From Vandiemenella viatica (taxonomy: Eukaryota; Arthropoda; Insecta; Orthoptera; Morabidae), in contig CM061919.1 in the NCBI GenBank assembly GCA_031002005.1, positions 40,265,088 through 40,329,087 of the forward strand: a stretch of 64,000 nucleotides of DNA, read 5' to 3'. The notes below the pieces were generated by a model. That model was not told where the DNA came from and ran no database searches. It saw nothing but the letters and a program-made list of their open reading frames with translations. The stretch's first letter is position 1, and the number at the start of each line of letters is the position of its first letter. Below are positions 53,316-64,000 of this stretch, piece by piece. A program made the position numbers and the translations under genes.

Positions 53316-53675
53316 GATGCAACTAAGGAAAATGGAAGTGGCTTCCAGGCGATATAAATAAGAAAAGAAAGGGAAATTAATCCACCACATACCAAAGTGG
53401 ACGGATGCGATGAGAGGGAACACTTATGCTGACAAACAACTACACAATATTTCGGCTTCTGCCTTGTTCACAAGTAGAAAAATGGGCCATTAGGTTCGGA
53501 ACGTGTGTATACAACGAACGTTACCTAATGACTCATGACTAGGTAACGTTCGTTCTGTACTTGTGAACAACGCAGATACCAAAATATTATGTAGTTGTTT
53601 GTCAGCATAAGTGTTCCCTCTCATCACATCCATCCACTTTGGTATGTGGTGGGTTAATTTCCCTTTCTTTTCTTA
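53316..53675 (+). repeat. Snapback repeat F1, compact copy
   Basis: Starts with the same leader as the 1665 copy (GATGCAACTAAGGAAAATGG, then GGCGATATAAATAAG) and ends TTTCCCTTTCTTTTCTTA. The arms are reverse complements around TGACTCATGACTAGG near 53535; the right arm lacks about 45 bases of the left arm. TGAGTATTGTAATTT (53301-53315) and TGAATATTGTAATTT (53676-53690) form a 15-bp target duplication with one mismatch. Confidence 0.82.
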
Positions 53676-53690
53676 TGAATATTGTAATTT

Positions 53691-54790
53691 GTGTTGTAAG
53701 TGTTAATTTATGTTAAATAGGAAACCACCTAAACATAATGTTCAAGATGTTTGGTTATCAAGGCCAGAGTTTTCAAACTGTGCCTATGTCCAGTATGGAA
53801 TGCTTTAATACACATAGTGTTAAAGGCTATTGGACATTAAATGTGGGTACCTAGATGAGTAGAAGTATAATGGTAGGTCCCAAAGTGTATGCATCTTCCC
53901 CCTGCCATATGTCTCACCTCCTGCAATATCAAGGTTACTAACCAAAATATTGTGAAGTGTGTTTTTTCTTCTTTTTTGATGTGGGGTTATTTTTCCCTAT
54001 CCTATCTTATTTTCAGTGCCTAACAACATTTTCATTGTCACCATTATCTAATATTATTCATAGTTAGAACAAAAAGTATATGGAAACTGAATGGATCTTT
54101 TATCAAAATTAATGACAGTAGCACTGATAAGATACAAAAAAACATGAAAATTCACAATATTTCAGGAGCAACCCTTATCACATTTGTCGACATGCCACAT
54201 ATTAACATCATGCACAATTTCAAGCAATACTGTGAACTGATTTTGTTATGTATTTAATGGTACTGCAGCCCTCCTGCTATCAACTTTGGTAAGTGATGGC
54301 TTTTTAGCTACCATACTGCCTTCTCATTTTTATTTTTTGACGTTGTTAAAAGAAGCGATTATTTCACTGTTGAGGAGATACGTAGTTGGTACACAACAAC
54401 TTTGCTGCCACACTTAACAGTTGATATTATTGAAGGAAATTCTCATACTGCCAGCTTTCTTCTTTCTAAAGCTAAAAGTTTTTGATGGCAACAGGAACCG
54501 TGACACTGACACTGAACTGAGAATATGATAAAATATTAACACCATGAAACAACCCGTTTGGCAAAATTTTAGTGAAATGAGTTTGTGAACTTTTAACTAT
54601 ATTTTACAGTTACTCCCCTACCATTTCTCTCAATGCTGAATTATTCGAGGAGAAAATAAATTGTGAAGTAGCTAGAAATCAAGGCAGAACTTTAATATAT
54701 AGTGTTTGCCAGTGGATTCACAGATGGCACTCTAATTACACAGCAACAATGATTAGCTACCTGGTAGTTAATATCCTTAAGTTTATTTAA
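53691..54790. repeat. Spacer with diverged snapback-like blocks
   Basis: Around 53930-54010 (AACCAAAATATTGTGAAG ... TTTTTCCCTATCCTATCTTA) and 54140-54310 (TTCACAATATTTCAGGAGC ... CAACTTTGGTAAGTGATGG) there are blocks with the same layout as F1-F3: an AATATT motif, a CAACTTTGG block and a TTTCCCT(A/T)TCCT block. They may be a further old family. No coding signal. Confidence 0.4.
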
Positions 54791-56847
54791 TCTATTAGTA
54801 TAATAGACAAGATGTAGCGTGTAGCACCTACGTCATGTCACGCGGTGACGTCAAGCTATGACGTTGCGATACGACGTCACACTTTACGATATTATTTGTG
54901 GGAGTGCGCGTTATTTAATATCATTTCCAAGCAACAGTGAATAAATTAACTCACAGAACACTGAAATAAAAGTATGTATTGCATTAAATCGATATATCAA
55001 TCATTAGATGCTTATATTTACGTAATATTCTTTTGATATATTGAAGTATTCCTTAAATTCTTTGTTCATAGATATTGTTGTAAGATAAAAGCTTTGTATT
55101 TCGAGCATCAATGCTGAGAAAAATTTGGTTAAAGTATTACTTAAGATGGATCAGAATTACATCTGGCATTTGACGCTACGGCAGAGGGCATGAATAATTT
55201 AACTTTTTTTCAAAATAATTATTGAAATTATTAATTCGTTTGAACCAAAACAGTTGCCCACTCATCTCGAATTGTGCAGCCTACATTACAATTAATAATG
55301 TAAGTTTATCAGATTTATTTTAATCTTCTTTGATTTCACTGAGTAATATTACTGAGGCTATTACGTATTTCCGTAACTATGACAGCTATTCGAACGTTGT
55401 AATATCGGTCTGAATCACGTTGCAGATTTTTGGTTTATTACATTTCTTTTTTGTTGAATGTTTTTGATGAAATTTATGTTGTTACGTAATGTATCTCATC
55501 AATGAATTGTCGTTTTGGTCGGAAAACTGTTGCACACGTTCGTTTTGTGATATTATTGGCTATGGCAAAATAAAAACTAGGCCCAAAGAATTGTGCTATT
55601 CGTTTGAAATTTACCACATACGTTCCTATGGTCATACCTTTTAAGAAAAAGTGTACATGAAAGCAAAAGGCAGCTTACGTTAGACGTGAAGCAACATGAA
55701 GATTACGAATTAACACAACACAAAACCGCCAATTCAAATATTCACGTCAAAGATAGCATCTGTACAGCAACAACTGTAAAAACGCTGGCAACGTTTCTTG
55801 ATAGGATATAAATATATTCCTGCGTTGTATAATTCACTTGTTACAACAACTTATTTTATACTTAATGTCGCGATACATGACATCACCATTAATGCGCATG
55901 CGATTAAAGCTTTCATTTTGTAGCAGCAGTATTACCCGAGATTGTGGTTAGGTTGAAATCCAGCCTGGACAAAAATAAATAAAGAACCTTATCACAGCAA
56001 TAGCATGTTGAATTTAGCTATTATCAGTTATTTAAGCAGGTTTCATAAGCACTATGTCACGTTTTGATATCATGAATCACGATGTAAACTACTCCCGTAT
56101 GTGGTTAGTTTTAAAATGCAACCTGGACCAGGATAGCAACCGAAGCCTTTTGTCATAGCGCCAGGCAATAGGAATTGCATTTAGTTTATAACAATTCAAT
56201 TTATTTCAACAATTGCTAAGAAAGGATTGCTACAATACTGAAAGAAAAGTATGAATTTTGTTTAAATTGTCATATTGATTATTAGTTGCTTTTTTTTAGT
56301 GATATGATTACTTGGTTTGAATGAAAGAAGTTCCAAATTGTTCGCGATCTATGCAACCTAAACCACAATTGAAACTAATATTAAATGACGTAAGAAGTTA
56401 AGATTTATTTTTAGCATCCTTCATTTTCACTGGGGTCATTATTTCAGCCAAATGTAAGCTGTGCCAGGCGTTAAAACATCAATCTTCATCATAGACAATA
56501 AGAAAGTTGTTAGAAACTGTGAAGATTTTGGATCAAGTTTGTATCGCATGATGCATGATTAGTATAGATGCATGATGACATTGACATGCGATTCAGGGAA
56601 TGTATAAATTTGCGCGTGAATGAAGCTTTGATTTTCTACCGGCTATATTGGCGAAGATTGTAGTTAGGCTGAAACGCAACCTGGACCAAATTGACAACTG
56701 AAACTTTTTGCTACATCACAAGGGACGAGAAATTACAGCATAGTGAGCTTTATTTTATAAAATTTCTATTTAGGTTAACAACCAAAAATAAATCAATTGC
56801 CAGAACAGTCCGTTAAACCCGTCATTCTTGACGGGTTTTTTGGCTAG
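54791..56847 (+). mobile_element. Non-autonomous Helitron, complete
   Basis: Begins TCTATTAGTATAATAGACAA at 54791 after an A, and ends CTAG at 56844-56847 before a T. The 3' end has a strong hairpin (AACCCGTCA/TGACGGGTT, 56816-56837) six bases before CTAG. Length 2057 bp. The interior is non-coding and partly duplicated: the blocks near 55260-55400 and 56345-56460 correspond, as do 55870-55970 and 56560-56700. It contains three CCTGGAC(C) motif units (55945, 56105, 56665). Confidence 0.8.
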
Positions 56848-57570
56848 TACAATTATAAACAGCTGTATGTTTCGGATAAAATAACAGTCCTTTATATTTT
56901 GAAAACCAATGGTAGAGTGGGAGGAATTAACAACCCCCCCCCCTTTTTACAGGAATCCATTTGCTATCAACCAGCCACAACCTGCGCAGTCATCATGTGA
57001 ACAGTTTTCAGGATTTCAAATGGCAGCAGAAGCCTTTCCTCAATGGAAGAAAAGTACTAAAAAATGTGGCCAACTCCGTGTTTGATTTAAATAGAGTTCA
57101 CTCTGGTTTTGGTTCTGATTTAGCTAGCTGCTCAGAATATATGCTTGTAGTCACTAATCAGTCAAGATTACATTGCAAAAAAGGTAGCCTCAGTATATGT
57201 ATAGTTGAATATGAGACCATTAATTATAATATTTTCTCTCTCTCTCTCATTAAAGCCACTATAGCCTACATAGACAACTGCTACCTGCAGTGTTTATTTA
57301 TTTAGAAGTTTAACCAAATATTTTGTGGGTCTATATTCAGCTGTCCATTCTTTATAAGGGGGCATATTTTCTTTATTGCAGCTCTAATTTTCTATATGTT
57401 CTTGCAGAAATGTTAATTTTCCACATTTTCCAAAAGATATTCTTGTTCTTTTGTTGTCCTTAAATTTTTTTAAGTATTTTTCTTTCTATCTTTCCAAGGT
57501 ATTCTGTATCCATTCTCAGAAGTATTTAAATTTATCAAACCATCTAATATTTCTACATATGAACCATATA
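56848..57570. other. No gene recognised
   Basis: Spacer with a C10 run near 56934 and a 114-codon plus-strand frame (56961-57305) without motif. A (TC)n patch lies at 57236-57250. Confidence 0.5.
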
Positions 57571-57895
57571 TACGAGGTGTGTTCTCAAAGTAAGAACCAA
57601 CTGCTTATCAAAAATTTATAACACTTTTTTAAAATATCTTTATTTTTAAATGAGCCTCCCTGCACAACACTACATTTCTAAATGGTTGTCGATTTTATTG
57701 AGGTGACACCAGCTTCTATATTCTTTTATTGAAGAAACTTACTGCCAACTTGTTCAGTCATTCCTGCATAATGTCTTTTATTTATCACACTCTACACTCT
57801 GCCTACCTAAAAATCACTTTAGATGGAGAAACAAATGTTAATCAGTAGTAGCTAGGTTGGGACTACATGGAGGATGCAATTAAATTTTTTTACAT
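57571..57895 (-). mobile_element. Mariner end fragment
   Basis: TACGAGGTGTGTTCTCAAAG is a mariner-type terminus. Inward on the minus strand a decayed transposase C-terminus is partly readable (a HLFPHLK-like tract near 57850 and EQVGSKFL near 57740). The other end is missing, cut by the transposon at 57899. Confidence 0.6.
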
Positions 57896-58431
57896 GTACA
57901 GTTGGGGACAGAATTCACGAGACCCCTCACCTTTTGATTATACTTCATTCTAGACTTGACTACCTCATCAGACAGCATAACTGGTAGGAGGGACACTAAA
58001 TATAAGATCAAACAGACCTCTCATACCCAGCACTTTTTCTAAAAAAAATAAGAGGGTTTGAATGGACTTACTCACATTTTATAGCACTACAGTGTTGTAG
58101 AACTGTGTGTGACAAATATGCACAAAGTTTAAGCGTAAGTAGAATACAAATACAAATTAACTATTTCTAGATACTTCAACAGTCCAAAATAACACCTTAA
58201 TTTTGTTTTCACCAAAACATATTTAGAAGGTAAGCTTAACATGGTTGCATTAGCAACAGTTTTAGCAGTAATAATAATAATTAATAACAGTAAACCCATT
58301 TGCAATGTGAATTAGCGGTTTTAGATTTGAAAGCTGACTGAATGGAAGTAGGAAACCCTTCATATATCCCTTTGCTTCTAACACTGATATTTCTATAAAG
58401 TTTTGTGTCAAGCGTTACATCTTGCCTTCCT

Positions 58432-58600
58432 AGCCTGATGGGTTAGAGGTAACACTCTTGCCTGGCATTCAGGATTTGAACCCTGTAGAACATCCAATTT
58501 CAGTTTTCCATGGTTTCCTTAAGTCTCTCCAGTTGAACTACAGAAAAGTTCCTATAAAACGCCACGGCAAATATTCTTTCACGATCCTAGTTACCAATAC
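58432..58600 (+). mobile_element. SINE1 copy, diverged
   Basis: Plus-strand, head CCTGATGGGTTAGAGGTAAC, B box GGATTTGAACCCTG, then TTTTCCATGGTTTCCTTAAG. The tail region is replaced after about 58600. Confidence 0.65.
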
Positions 58601-58671
58601 TCTCTGGATTGAAATTACATAGGTGTCAAAGAAAACATGAAGAAGAAGAAGGGGAAGGGGGAAAAAAAACC

Positions 58672-58890
58672 GAACTTGATAGGTTAGCGATAACTCTCTG
58701 AGCTGGTGTCCAGGTGGAGATGGGTTCGAATCCCTGTCCAAGACTGGGGTTTTCGATGGTTTCACCAAATCACTCCAGCCAAATGCTGGGATGGTTCCTT
58801 CAAAAGGTCATGGCTGAATTCTTCCCCATTCCTAGCCCCAGTCCTTTCCTACCTCCAATGAACCCAACAATTTGTAAAGCCAGAAGCATA
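58672..58890 (+). mobile_element. SINE1 copy
   Basis: Plus-strand, head CTTGATAGGTTAGCGATAAC, B box GGGTTCGAATCCCTG (intact), body GTTTTCGATGGTTTCACC and ATGCTGGGATGGTTCCTTCA, tail CCTACCTCCAATGAACCCA. The intact B box makes it one of the more complete copies. Confidence 0.8.
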
Positions 58891-59149
58891 AAACATTTAT
58901 TTTTATCTTGTTAGTATGAACGTGGATTAAAACAAAAGCACTAGCTACTACGATTCCATAACAAGAAATTTCTCAAATAAAAATAATTACACCTTTGTGC
59001 TTTGTTTTGGACCTTTTCCTTATTGGTTTTATCTTATTCAACTGCCAACTACTTAAATGAGGAGACTATAGTGCTAGCTCACACATCGAGAGGCGCCAGT
59101 TTGGTGTTATTTTTTCCTTAGGGCTGGTTGACGTTAAAATCATTTGAGA

Positions 59150-59325
59150 GGAAAAAGGACTAAGGACATGGACCAGAAAGGAGTTCAGCCATGTCTTTTT
59201 TTATGGAATCATCAAGGCACTCACAGAGTAATTTCGATTAATCATGCAAGACAAAATGCAGATGCGAGGCTTGAGCGTTACCAGGACTCTTGGTAACTGG
59301 TGAGATTCCGGCCTGGGGCATGGGA
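59150..59325 (-). mobile_element. SINE1 copy, strongly diverged
   Basis: GGAGTTCAGCCATGTC followed by an ATGGAATCATCAAGGCAC tract and a head GCGAGGCTTGAGCGTTACCA give the family outline on the minus strand. The core is heavily mutated. Confidence 0.45.
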
Positions 59326-60074
59326 ATTAAAGTGAGTGTTGTGTATGTGTTGTTTTATTTCGCTTGTATGAGCAAAAACAATTTGGAAATATGTCAGTAC
59401 ACAGGATGATCACCTGATACAACGTTCCGTGATAAATGTAACGTTGTTAAATTAGGTAGAGGAAAATCGTTCCTAGATATGACCCCAAGATTCCTTAGAA
59501 TTAACATCTGCATTAGCTGTCTTGACTGCAATCATGTTTACACATTCTTTCACTAGTGTATAGACCAAAATATTTAAATCTTCTAGCAGATCAGTTTCCT
59601 GTAAAAAAATTATTTTTTAAAAATATTGCATGATCAATATCAATATTAATTAATTGATTTTGCCATGCAAATAGTATAAGGTAGAACATTTTCAAGTCAC
59701 TTTGAGAATATTTTGAAGTCAATATGTACAAAGATTAATTTTCTGACATTTTTTGAATGATAAATATATAATTAAGAGTAAAGAGTTGCATTACAACACC
59801 TTTATCCTTTCCCTTTCTATAACCTCGTAATTGCAAAAATATTTCATATGAAGCCTTTTCAAGTCTTTTTGGCATAATGCCTGTCAGTGTCTCTGCAGGT
59901 GGTTTACTTTCTGAAAGGAGCTATTCTATTACATTGGATCATACTCACATACAATGCCAAATTTGTATTTGCTAATATTGGGCATCCCCCTCGTATTATT
60001 TAGGAATTTCAATGTTTGTTATAACAGTATTTGGATATCTTTATTCACATACCATCTTCATTTAAAAACTTAAC

Positions 60075-60332
60075 TTAGTTCACAACCCGAAGGTTGGTTG
60101 GATCCTCCCGAAGGAGACATACTAAGCCATTGTGTCAGAGGTAGGAAGGCCAGTTCCTTTCCTCTGGGACCTACAGTTTAACGTGGAATCTGAACCACGG
60201 AGCGTCCTGGCATAGCTCATATGATTAAACACAACTCTCAAAATTCCTGTGCCTGTATGGATTCGTGCCCGGGGCAAGAGCAGCGAACGTTTTTGAAAGC
60301 AAGTGCCTTAGCCACTGAGCTACCAGAACACA
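60075..60332 (-). mobile_element. SINE2-type copy B''
   Basis: ACATACTAAGCCATTGTGTC, ACGTGGAATCTGAACCACGG, GCGTCCTGGCATAGCTCATA and head AAGTGCCTTAGCCACTGAGC follow the order of copies B and B'. The B-box complement is GGATTCGTGCCCGG. Confidence 0.7.
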
Positions 60333-60469
60333 CATCATCTTCCTTTACATTGATAAAAAGAAATTATGGTTTGGAGAAGTATCAATAGCCACTGTGTTTG
60401 AGCTTGATAACTGAAAATAATATTGCAACTTTTTTAAGCTATGTATCTTTGTTTCTTTCTTATGGATTT

Positions 60470-60668
60470 GAACCTCATTGACGTTGAGGTATTTAGAGGA
60501 AGCAAAGGACTATGGGGCAAAGAATGGGAAGGAATTTGGCCATGACCTTTTAAAGGAACCATACCGAAATTTGCTTGGAGTGATTTTGGAAACCATGGAA
60601 CACCGAAATCTGGTTGATCAGCTGGAGATTCGAACACACTTCCCCCTCCCCCCCAAATTCAAGGCCAG
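60470..60668 (-). mobile_element. SINE1 copy, diverged
   Basis: Minus-strand: GAATGGGAAGGAATTTGGCC, TTGCTTGGAGTGATTTTGGA, AACCATGGAACACCGAAATC, B-box complement GGAGATTCGAACACAC, then a C-rich patch (60639-60653). Confidence 0.75.
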
Positions 60669-61466
60669 TACTTTTTACATTCACACATTACACTCTGTAT
60701 ATTGTTATGAAAGAAAAGTGTTTGGTTGAATAATGGTTTTTTTATTTTTTATGTCTCACGACGTGTTAAGCCATTCAACTAGCTACAGTATTTTTAGGTG
60801 ATCATCCTTTGTATCGACTTACAACTATTTTTTCTAAGCGTATGTTAGCTAAAGGTTTTAGCATTCATCATATAACTGCCTTTGGCACTGAATGTCCATG
60901 GTTAAGAAAGCTGTGGCGCCTATCAACTTTATGAGTAAAGTAGTGTAATTCCTAAAAAACAACGGATATCGTTGTTTTAGTAATTATTATGACCAAAAAG
61001 GGTATATTTAAAATTATTTTAACTACAGAACTCTGAACTTCACATCTGTGTGTCTGCAAGTTTCTTGTGAGTGGTCATTTTTGTTCTTGGATGAAGTGCT
61101 GGGAATGAATGTCTATTATATCTTGAATTTAGTGTACCACCTACCAGTTATGCTGTCTCATGAGGTAGTCATGTCTAGAACATAGTCGAAATGTCTCATG
61201 AATTTTGTCCCTGATTGTACTACTGGATTGAACGGTAAACAGTCATTTAAATCATACACTAGGAAAATCTCCATTTGCACATTTATACTGGATGTTCAAA
61301 ATTTTTACAAATAATACACATGTACAAATGGTGATGTGTGCACTATCAGCTGTTTGGGGCACCCATCTGCTACCATTTGTTTTGTAGTAATTCCTTGTTA
61401 CCATTTTGTGCAATAATGATTCAGACACAGTTGGATCCTGTTCATACAATTAAGATTTTTTTAAAA

Positions 61467-62265
61467 CTAGCTGTTACCCGCGACTTCGTACGCGTGGAGT
61501 TTCATTGCCAGAATTGGATATAGAAAACTGTTAGTAACGTAAGATTTGTCCCAAACAACACCGAGTCGACATAATATGATGGAAAGCCATCATTATATCA
61601 TCCTATCGTCTAATCTGTCTCATGAAGAGAATCAATTTACAACATATTTAAAAACAGAAAAGTAAGCGAAGGTGCGGGGATGTGTGTGTGTGGGGGGGGG
61701 AGGGGGGGGGGTTAACTGATGGCAGCTATATTTCAGCTTGGTTTTTTTCTTCTTTCTTCAACCTGAGCATCTGAATCTTATAATCTAATAGCAGCACATT
61801 GTCTTCTAGACCTGCACCTTAGGCCAGGTTTACGTCCGTAAGGCATGTCAAAAAGGAAGACAAATTGGTGCCAGAAACTTTTATACAGACACAAATGAAT
61901 AGTACAGTGCAGAGCAAATTGACTTCTATACTAAATAATAAGTTTTGTTTCTTATCGAAATTTATTAACAAATCAAACACTAACAGACTGCGCTACTGAG
62001 CAACCAACGTAACATTACAGACTAACACACGAATCTGTCTGTCTTTCATCATTCGATAAGTTCTTAAAATTTCGTGACTAAAACTGTTATTCATATCGAA
62101 AAAATGTCCTGTGTCCTTCCTACACTATTTCATTGTTAAATTCCATCAATATTGATATAGCCATTTAGTCGTCAAAACGTAACAAAAAGACAGAAACTTA
62201 CTTCCACAATTATAATATAGTAGCTGGTATCCACAACTTCGTTCGTGATTGTAATGTATTCATAT
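61467..62265 (-). mobile_element. Helitron-like 3' end next to the satellite
   Basis: On the plus strand A is followed by CTAGCTGTTACCCGCGACTT and CGTACGCGTGG. Read on the minus strand this is a Helitron-type end: a GC-rich imperfect stem (CGCG...CGCG), then GGTAACAGCTAG before T. The sense sequence is close to the end at 33694. A G-rich run lies at 61692-61711. The element's 5' end is not in the window, so the tandem repeats from 62270 may lie inside it. Confidence 0.5.
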
Positions 62266-62269
62266 TCAC

Positions 62270-64000
62270 AGCTGTAGACATCTAACCACCATAGTGCACG
62301 ATGGGAGACTGGATACCATTACCACACACAAATACCAGTCTTCTGCGCTATGTAGTTCCGGCAGCAAAGTAAAAATTACGGATACACACAAGTCTTTGGA
62401 TGAAATACGAAAATATTCATGATCGACCAATTTCAAACACCATATCTCACACACTCCCACAGTTACCGAATTTCGGGCAACGTTGTGATCGATGGGTGAC
62501 TCTGTGTTACTACCACACAAAAACGCCGGTAATCTGCGATTGATAGTTTTCACTCAAAAGTGATACACCGTGACACATGCGTCTTTGGCAGAAATATGAA
62601 ATTGCCGCAGGTCGACCATTTTCATCCCCCATATCTTCCACACCCCCATAGCTACAGACATCTAACAACCATAGTGCACGACAACAGACACGATTCTACC
62701 ACCACACATAAACACCAATGCTCTATGCTATGTAGTCGTGGCAGAAAACAGAAATCTGCGGAGACACATGCCTTTCGTCAAAATACGAAAATATCCTTGG
62801 TCGGCCACTTACAACCACCATATATCCCACACAACCACAGTTTCAGAAATTCGGGCGCTGTTGTGATCGAAAGGTGACTCTGTGATACTACCACACACAA
62901 ACGCCAGAGATCTGTGATCGATAGTTTTCGCTGAAAAGTGATACACCATGACACTTTTGTCTTTGGCAGAAGTATGAAATTGCCACAGGTCGACCACTTT
63001 CAACCCCCATTTCTCCCACACCCCCATAGCTACCGACATCTAACAACCATAGTGCACTACATGAGATACGATTCTACTACCAAACACAAACACCAATGCT
63101 CTATGCTATGTAGTTGTGGCATAAAAGTGACATATGCGGAGACAGTCGAAATACGAAAATATCCTTGGTCGGCCACTTACAACCACCATATATATCACAG
63201 TACCACAGTTTCTGAAAATTGGCCGCTGTTGTGATCGAAAGGTGACTCTGTGCTACTGCTACACACAAACGCCAGTTATCTGTGATCTATAGTTTTCGCT
63301 GAAAAGTGATACACCATGACACTTTTGTCTTTGGCAGAAGTATGAAATTGCCACAGATCGACCACTTTCAACCCCCATTTCTCCCACACCCCCATAGCTA
63401 CCGACATCTAACAACCATAGTGCACTACATGAGATACGATTCTACTACCAAACACAAACACCAATGCTCTATGCTATGTAGTTGTGGCAGAAAAGTGACA
63501 TATGCGGAGACAGTCGAAATACGAAAATATCCTTGGTCGGCCACTTACAACCACCATATCTACCACAGTACCACAGTTTCTGAAAATCGGCCGCTGTTGT
63601 GATCGAAAGGTGACTCTGTGCTACTACTACACACAAACGCCAGTTATCTGTGATCTATAGTTTTCGCTGAAAAGTGATACACCATGACACTTTTGTCTTT
63701 GGCAGAAGTATGAAATTGCCACAGATCGACCACTTTCAACCCCCATTTCTCCCACACCCCCATAGCTACCGACATCTAACAACCATAGTGCACTACATGA
63801 GATACGATTCTACTACCAAACACAAACACCAATGCTCTATGCTATGTAGTTGTGGCAGAAAAGTGACATATGCGGAGACAGTCGAAATACGAAAATATCC
63901 TTGGTCGGCCACTTACAACCACCATATCTACCACAGTACCACAGTTTCTGAAAATCGGCCGCTGTTGTGATCGAAAGGTGACTCTGTGCTACTACTACAC
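62270..64000 (+). repeat. Satellite array, 368-bp dimer, running off the window
   Basis: Units start at about 62278, 62650, 63029, 63397 and 63765. Each has two related halves: one with AATACGAAAATATCCTTGGT and CGGCCACTTACAACCACC, the other with AGTATGAAATTGCCACAG and TCGACCACTTTCAACCCCC. Spacing is 378 between the early units and exactly 368 between the later ones, because later units lack about 10 bases after GCGGAGACA. The last three units are almost identical; the first two are much more diverged, as at the edge of an array. Continuous 95-105 codon frames in the units are a by-product of repetition. Confidence 0.92.

Larger units (their letters stand above)
57899..61217. mobile_element. 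TA-flanked DNA transposon loaded with SINEs
   Basis: TA at 57897-57898 and 61218-61219. Terminal repeats of about 130 bp match in inverted orientation: CAGTTGGGGACAGAATTCAC against CAATCAGGGACAAAATTCAT, then TCTAGAC(T/A)TGACTACCTCAT and GACAGCATAACTGGTAGG(A/T)GG. The interior holds SINE1 copies (58432, 58672, 59150, 60470) and a SINE2-type copy (60075). No transposase was recognised. Target and repeat length suggest a Tc1/mariner relative. Confidence 0.75.

Noticed and set aside
62560..63970. Series of 98-105 codon open frames repeated every 368 bp, both strands
   Set aside because: They exist because the satellite unit happens to lack stops in these frames. The protein readings have no motif, the frames differ by strand, and the early diverged units do not conserve them better than the flanks.

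Overview
The window is a stretch of animal nuclear DNA: AT-rich, almost without genes, and built mostly of transposable elements of many classes nested in one another. The only host-gene piece I can support is the terminal exon of a syntaxin-16-like SNARE gene (35380-35562, minus strand). It has a clean splice acceptor and encodes the end of the SNARE helix and the tail anchor. The element content (RTE-type and jockey/CR1-type LINEs, Tc1/mariner, piggyBac, hAT, Harbinger, Penelope-like elements, Helitrons and tRNA-headed SINEs) points to an arthropod. The SINE with a conserved GGAAACCATGGAAAACC core and the Tc1 relic at 15764 look like sequences I associate with large polyneopteran insect genomes (grasshopper, cricket or stick-insect type). 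That is a judgement from memory, not a search result.

Layout, left to right. 1-4.5 kb: RTE-like LINE 3' part, palindromic 'snapback' repeats, and a mariner with 273-bp inverted repeats. 4.5-6.7 kb: hAT end and Helitron helicase relic. 6.8-12.4 kb: an old minus-strand LINE split by a younger plus-strand LINE and by an intact Tc1 element. 12.5-16.8 kb: dispersed repeat, hAT MITE, SINE, Tc1 relic. 17-20.2 kb: hAT element with a piggyBac-like element inside. 20.8-21.8 kb: Penelope-like GIY-YIG unit between inverted repeats. 23-24.1 kb: snapback repeat split by an RTE 3' fragment. 24.3-26 kb: gag-like relic. 27.2-28.9 kb: Harbinger element inside the second copy of the dispersed repeat. 29.9-32.6 kb: mariner split by a Helitron full of dimeric tandem repeats. 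33.7-36.8 kb: syntaxin-16 end. 37.7-42.3 kb: ZBED-type hAT relic with a nested hAT. 42.4-46.1 kb: LINE relic and a composite SINE duplication with a hAT MITE. 47-51.6 kb: RTE-like LINEs with SINE and Penelope inserts. 53-56.9 kb: SINE, snapback repeat, complete non-autonomous Helitron. 57.6-61.2 kb: mariner end and a TA-flanked DNA transposon loaded with SINEs. 61.5-64 kb: Helitron end and a dimeric satellite array running off the window.

Most elements are dead. The Tc1 at 10491-11919 has an uninterrupted transposase and near-perfect termini. Nesting gives relative ages in several places, and in several cases the empty site can be read directly by removing the insert.

The best candidates for something undescribed are: (1) a family of long palindromic repeats with 13-15 bp target duplications and a short unique 5' leader, which look like hairpin RNAs moved by retrotransposition rather than inverted-repeat DNA transposons; and (2) a recurring link between Helitron ends, dimeric tandem repeats and a short conserved motif around CCTGGACCAG.
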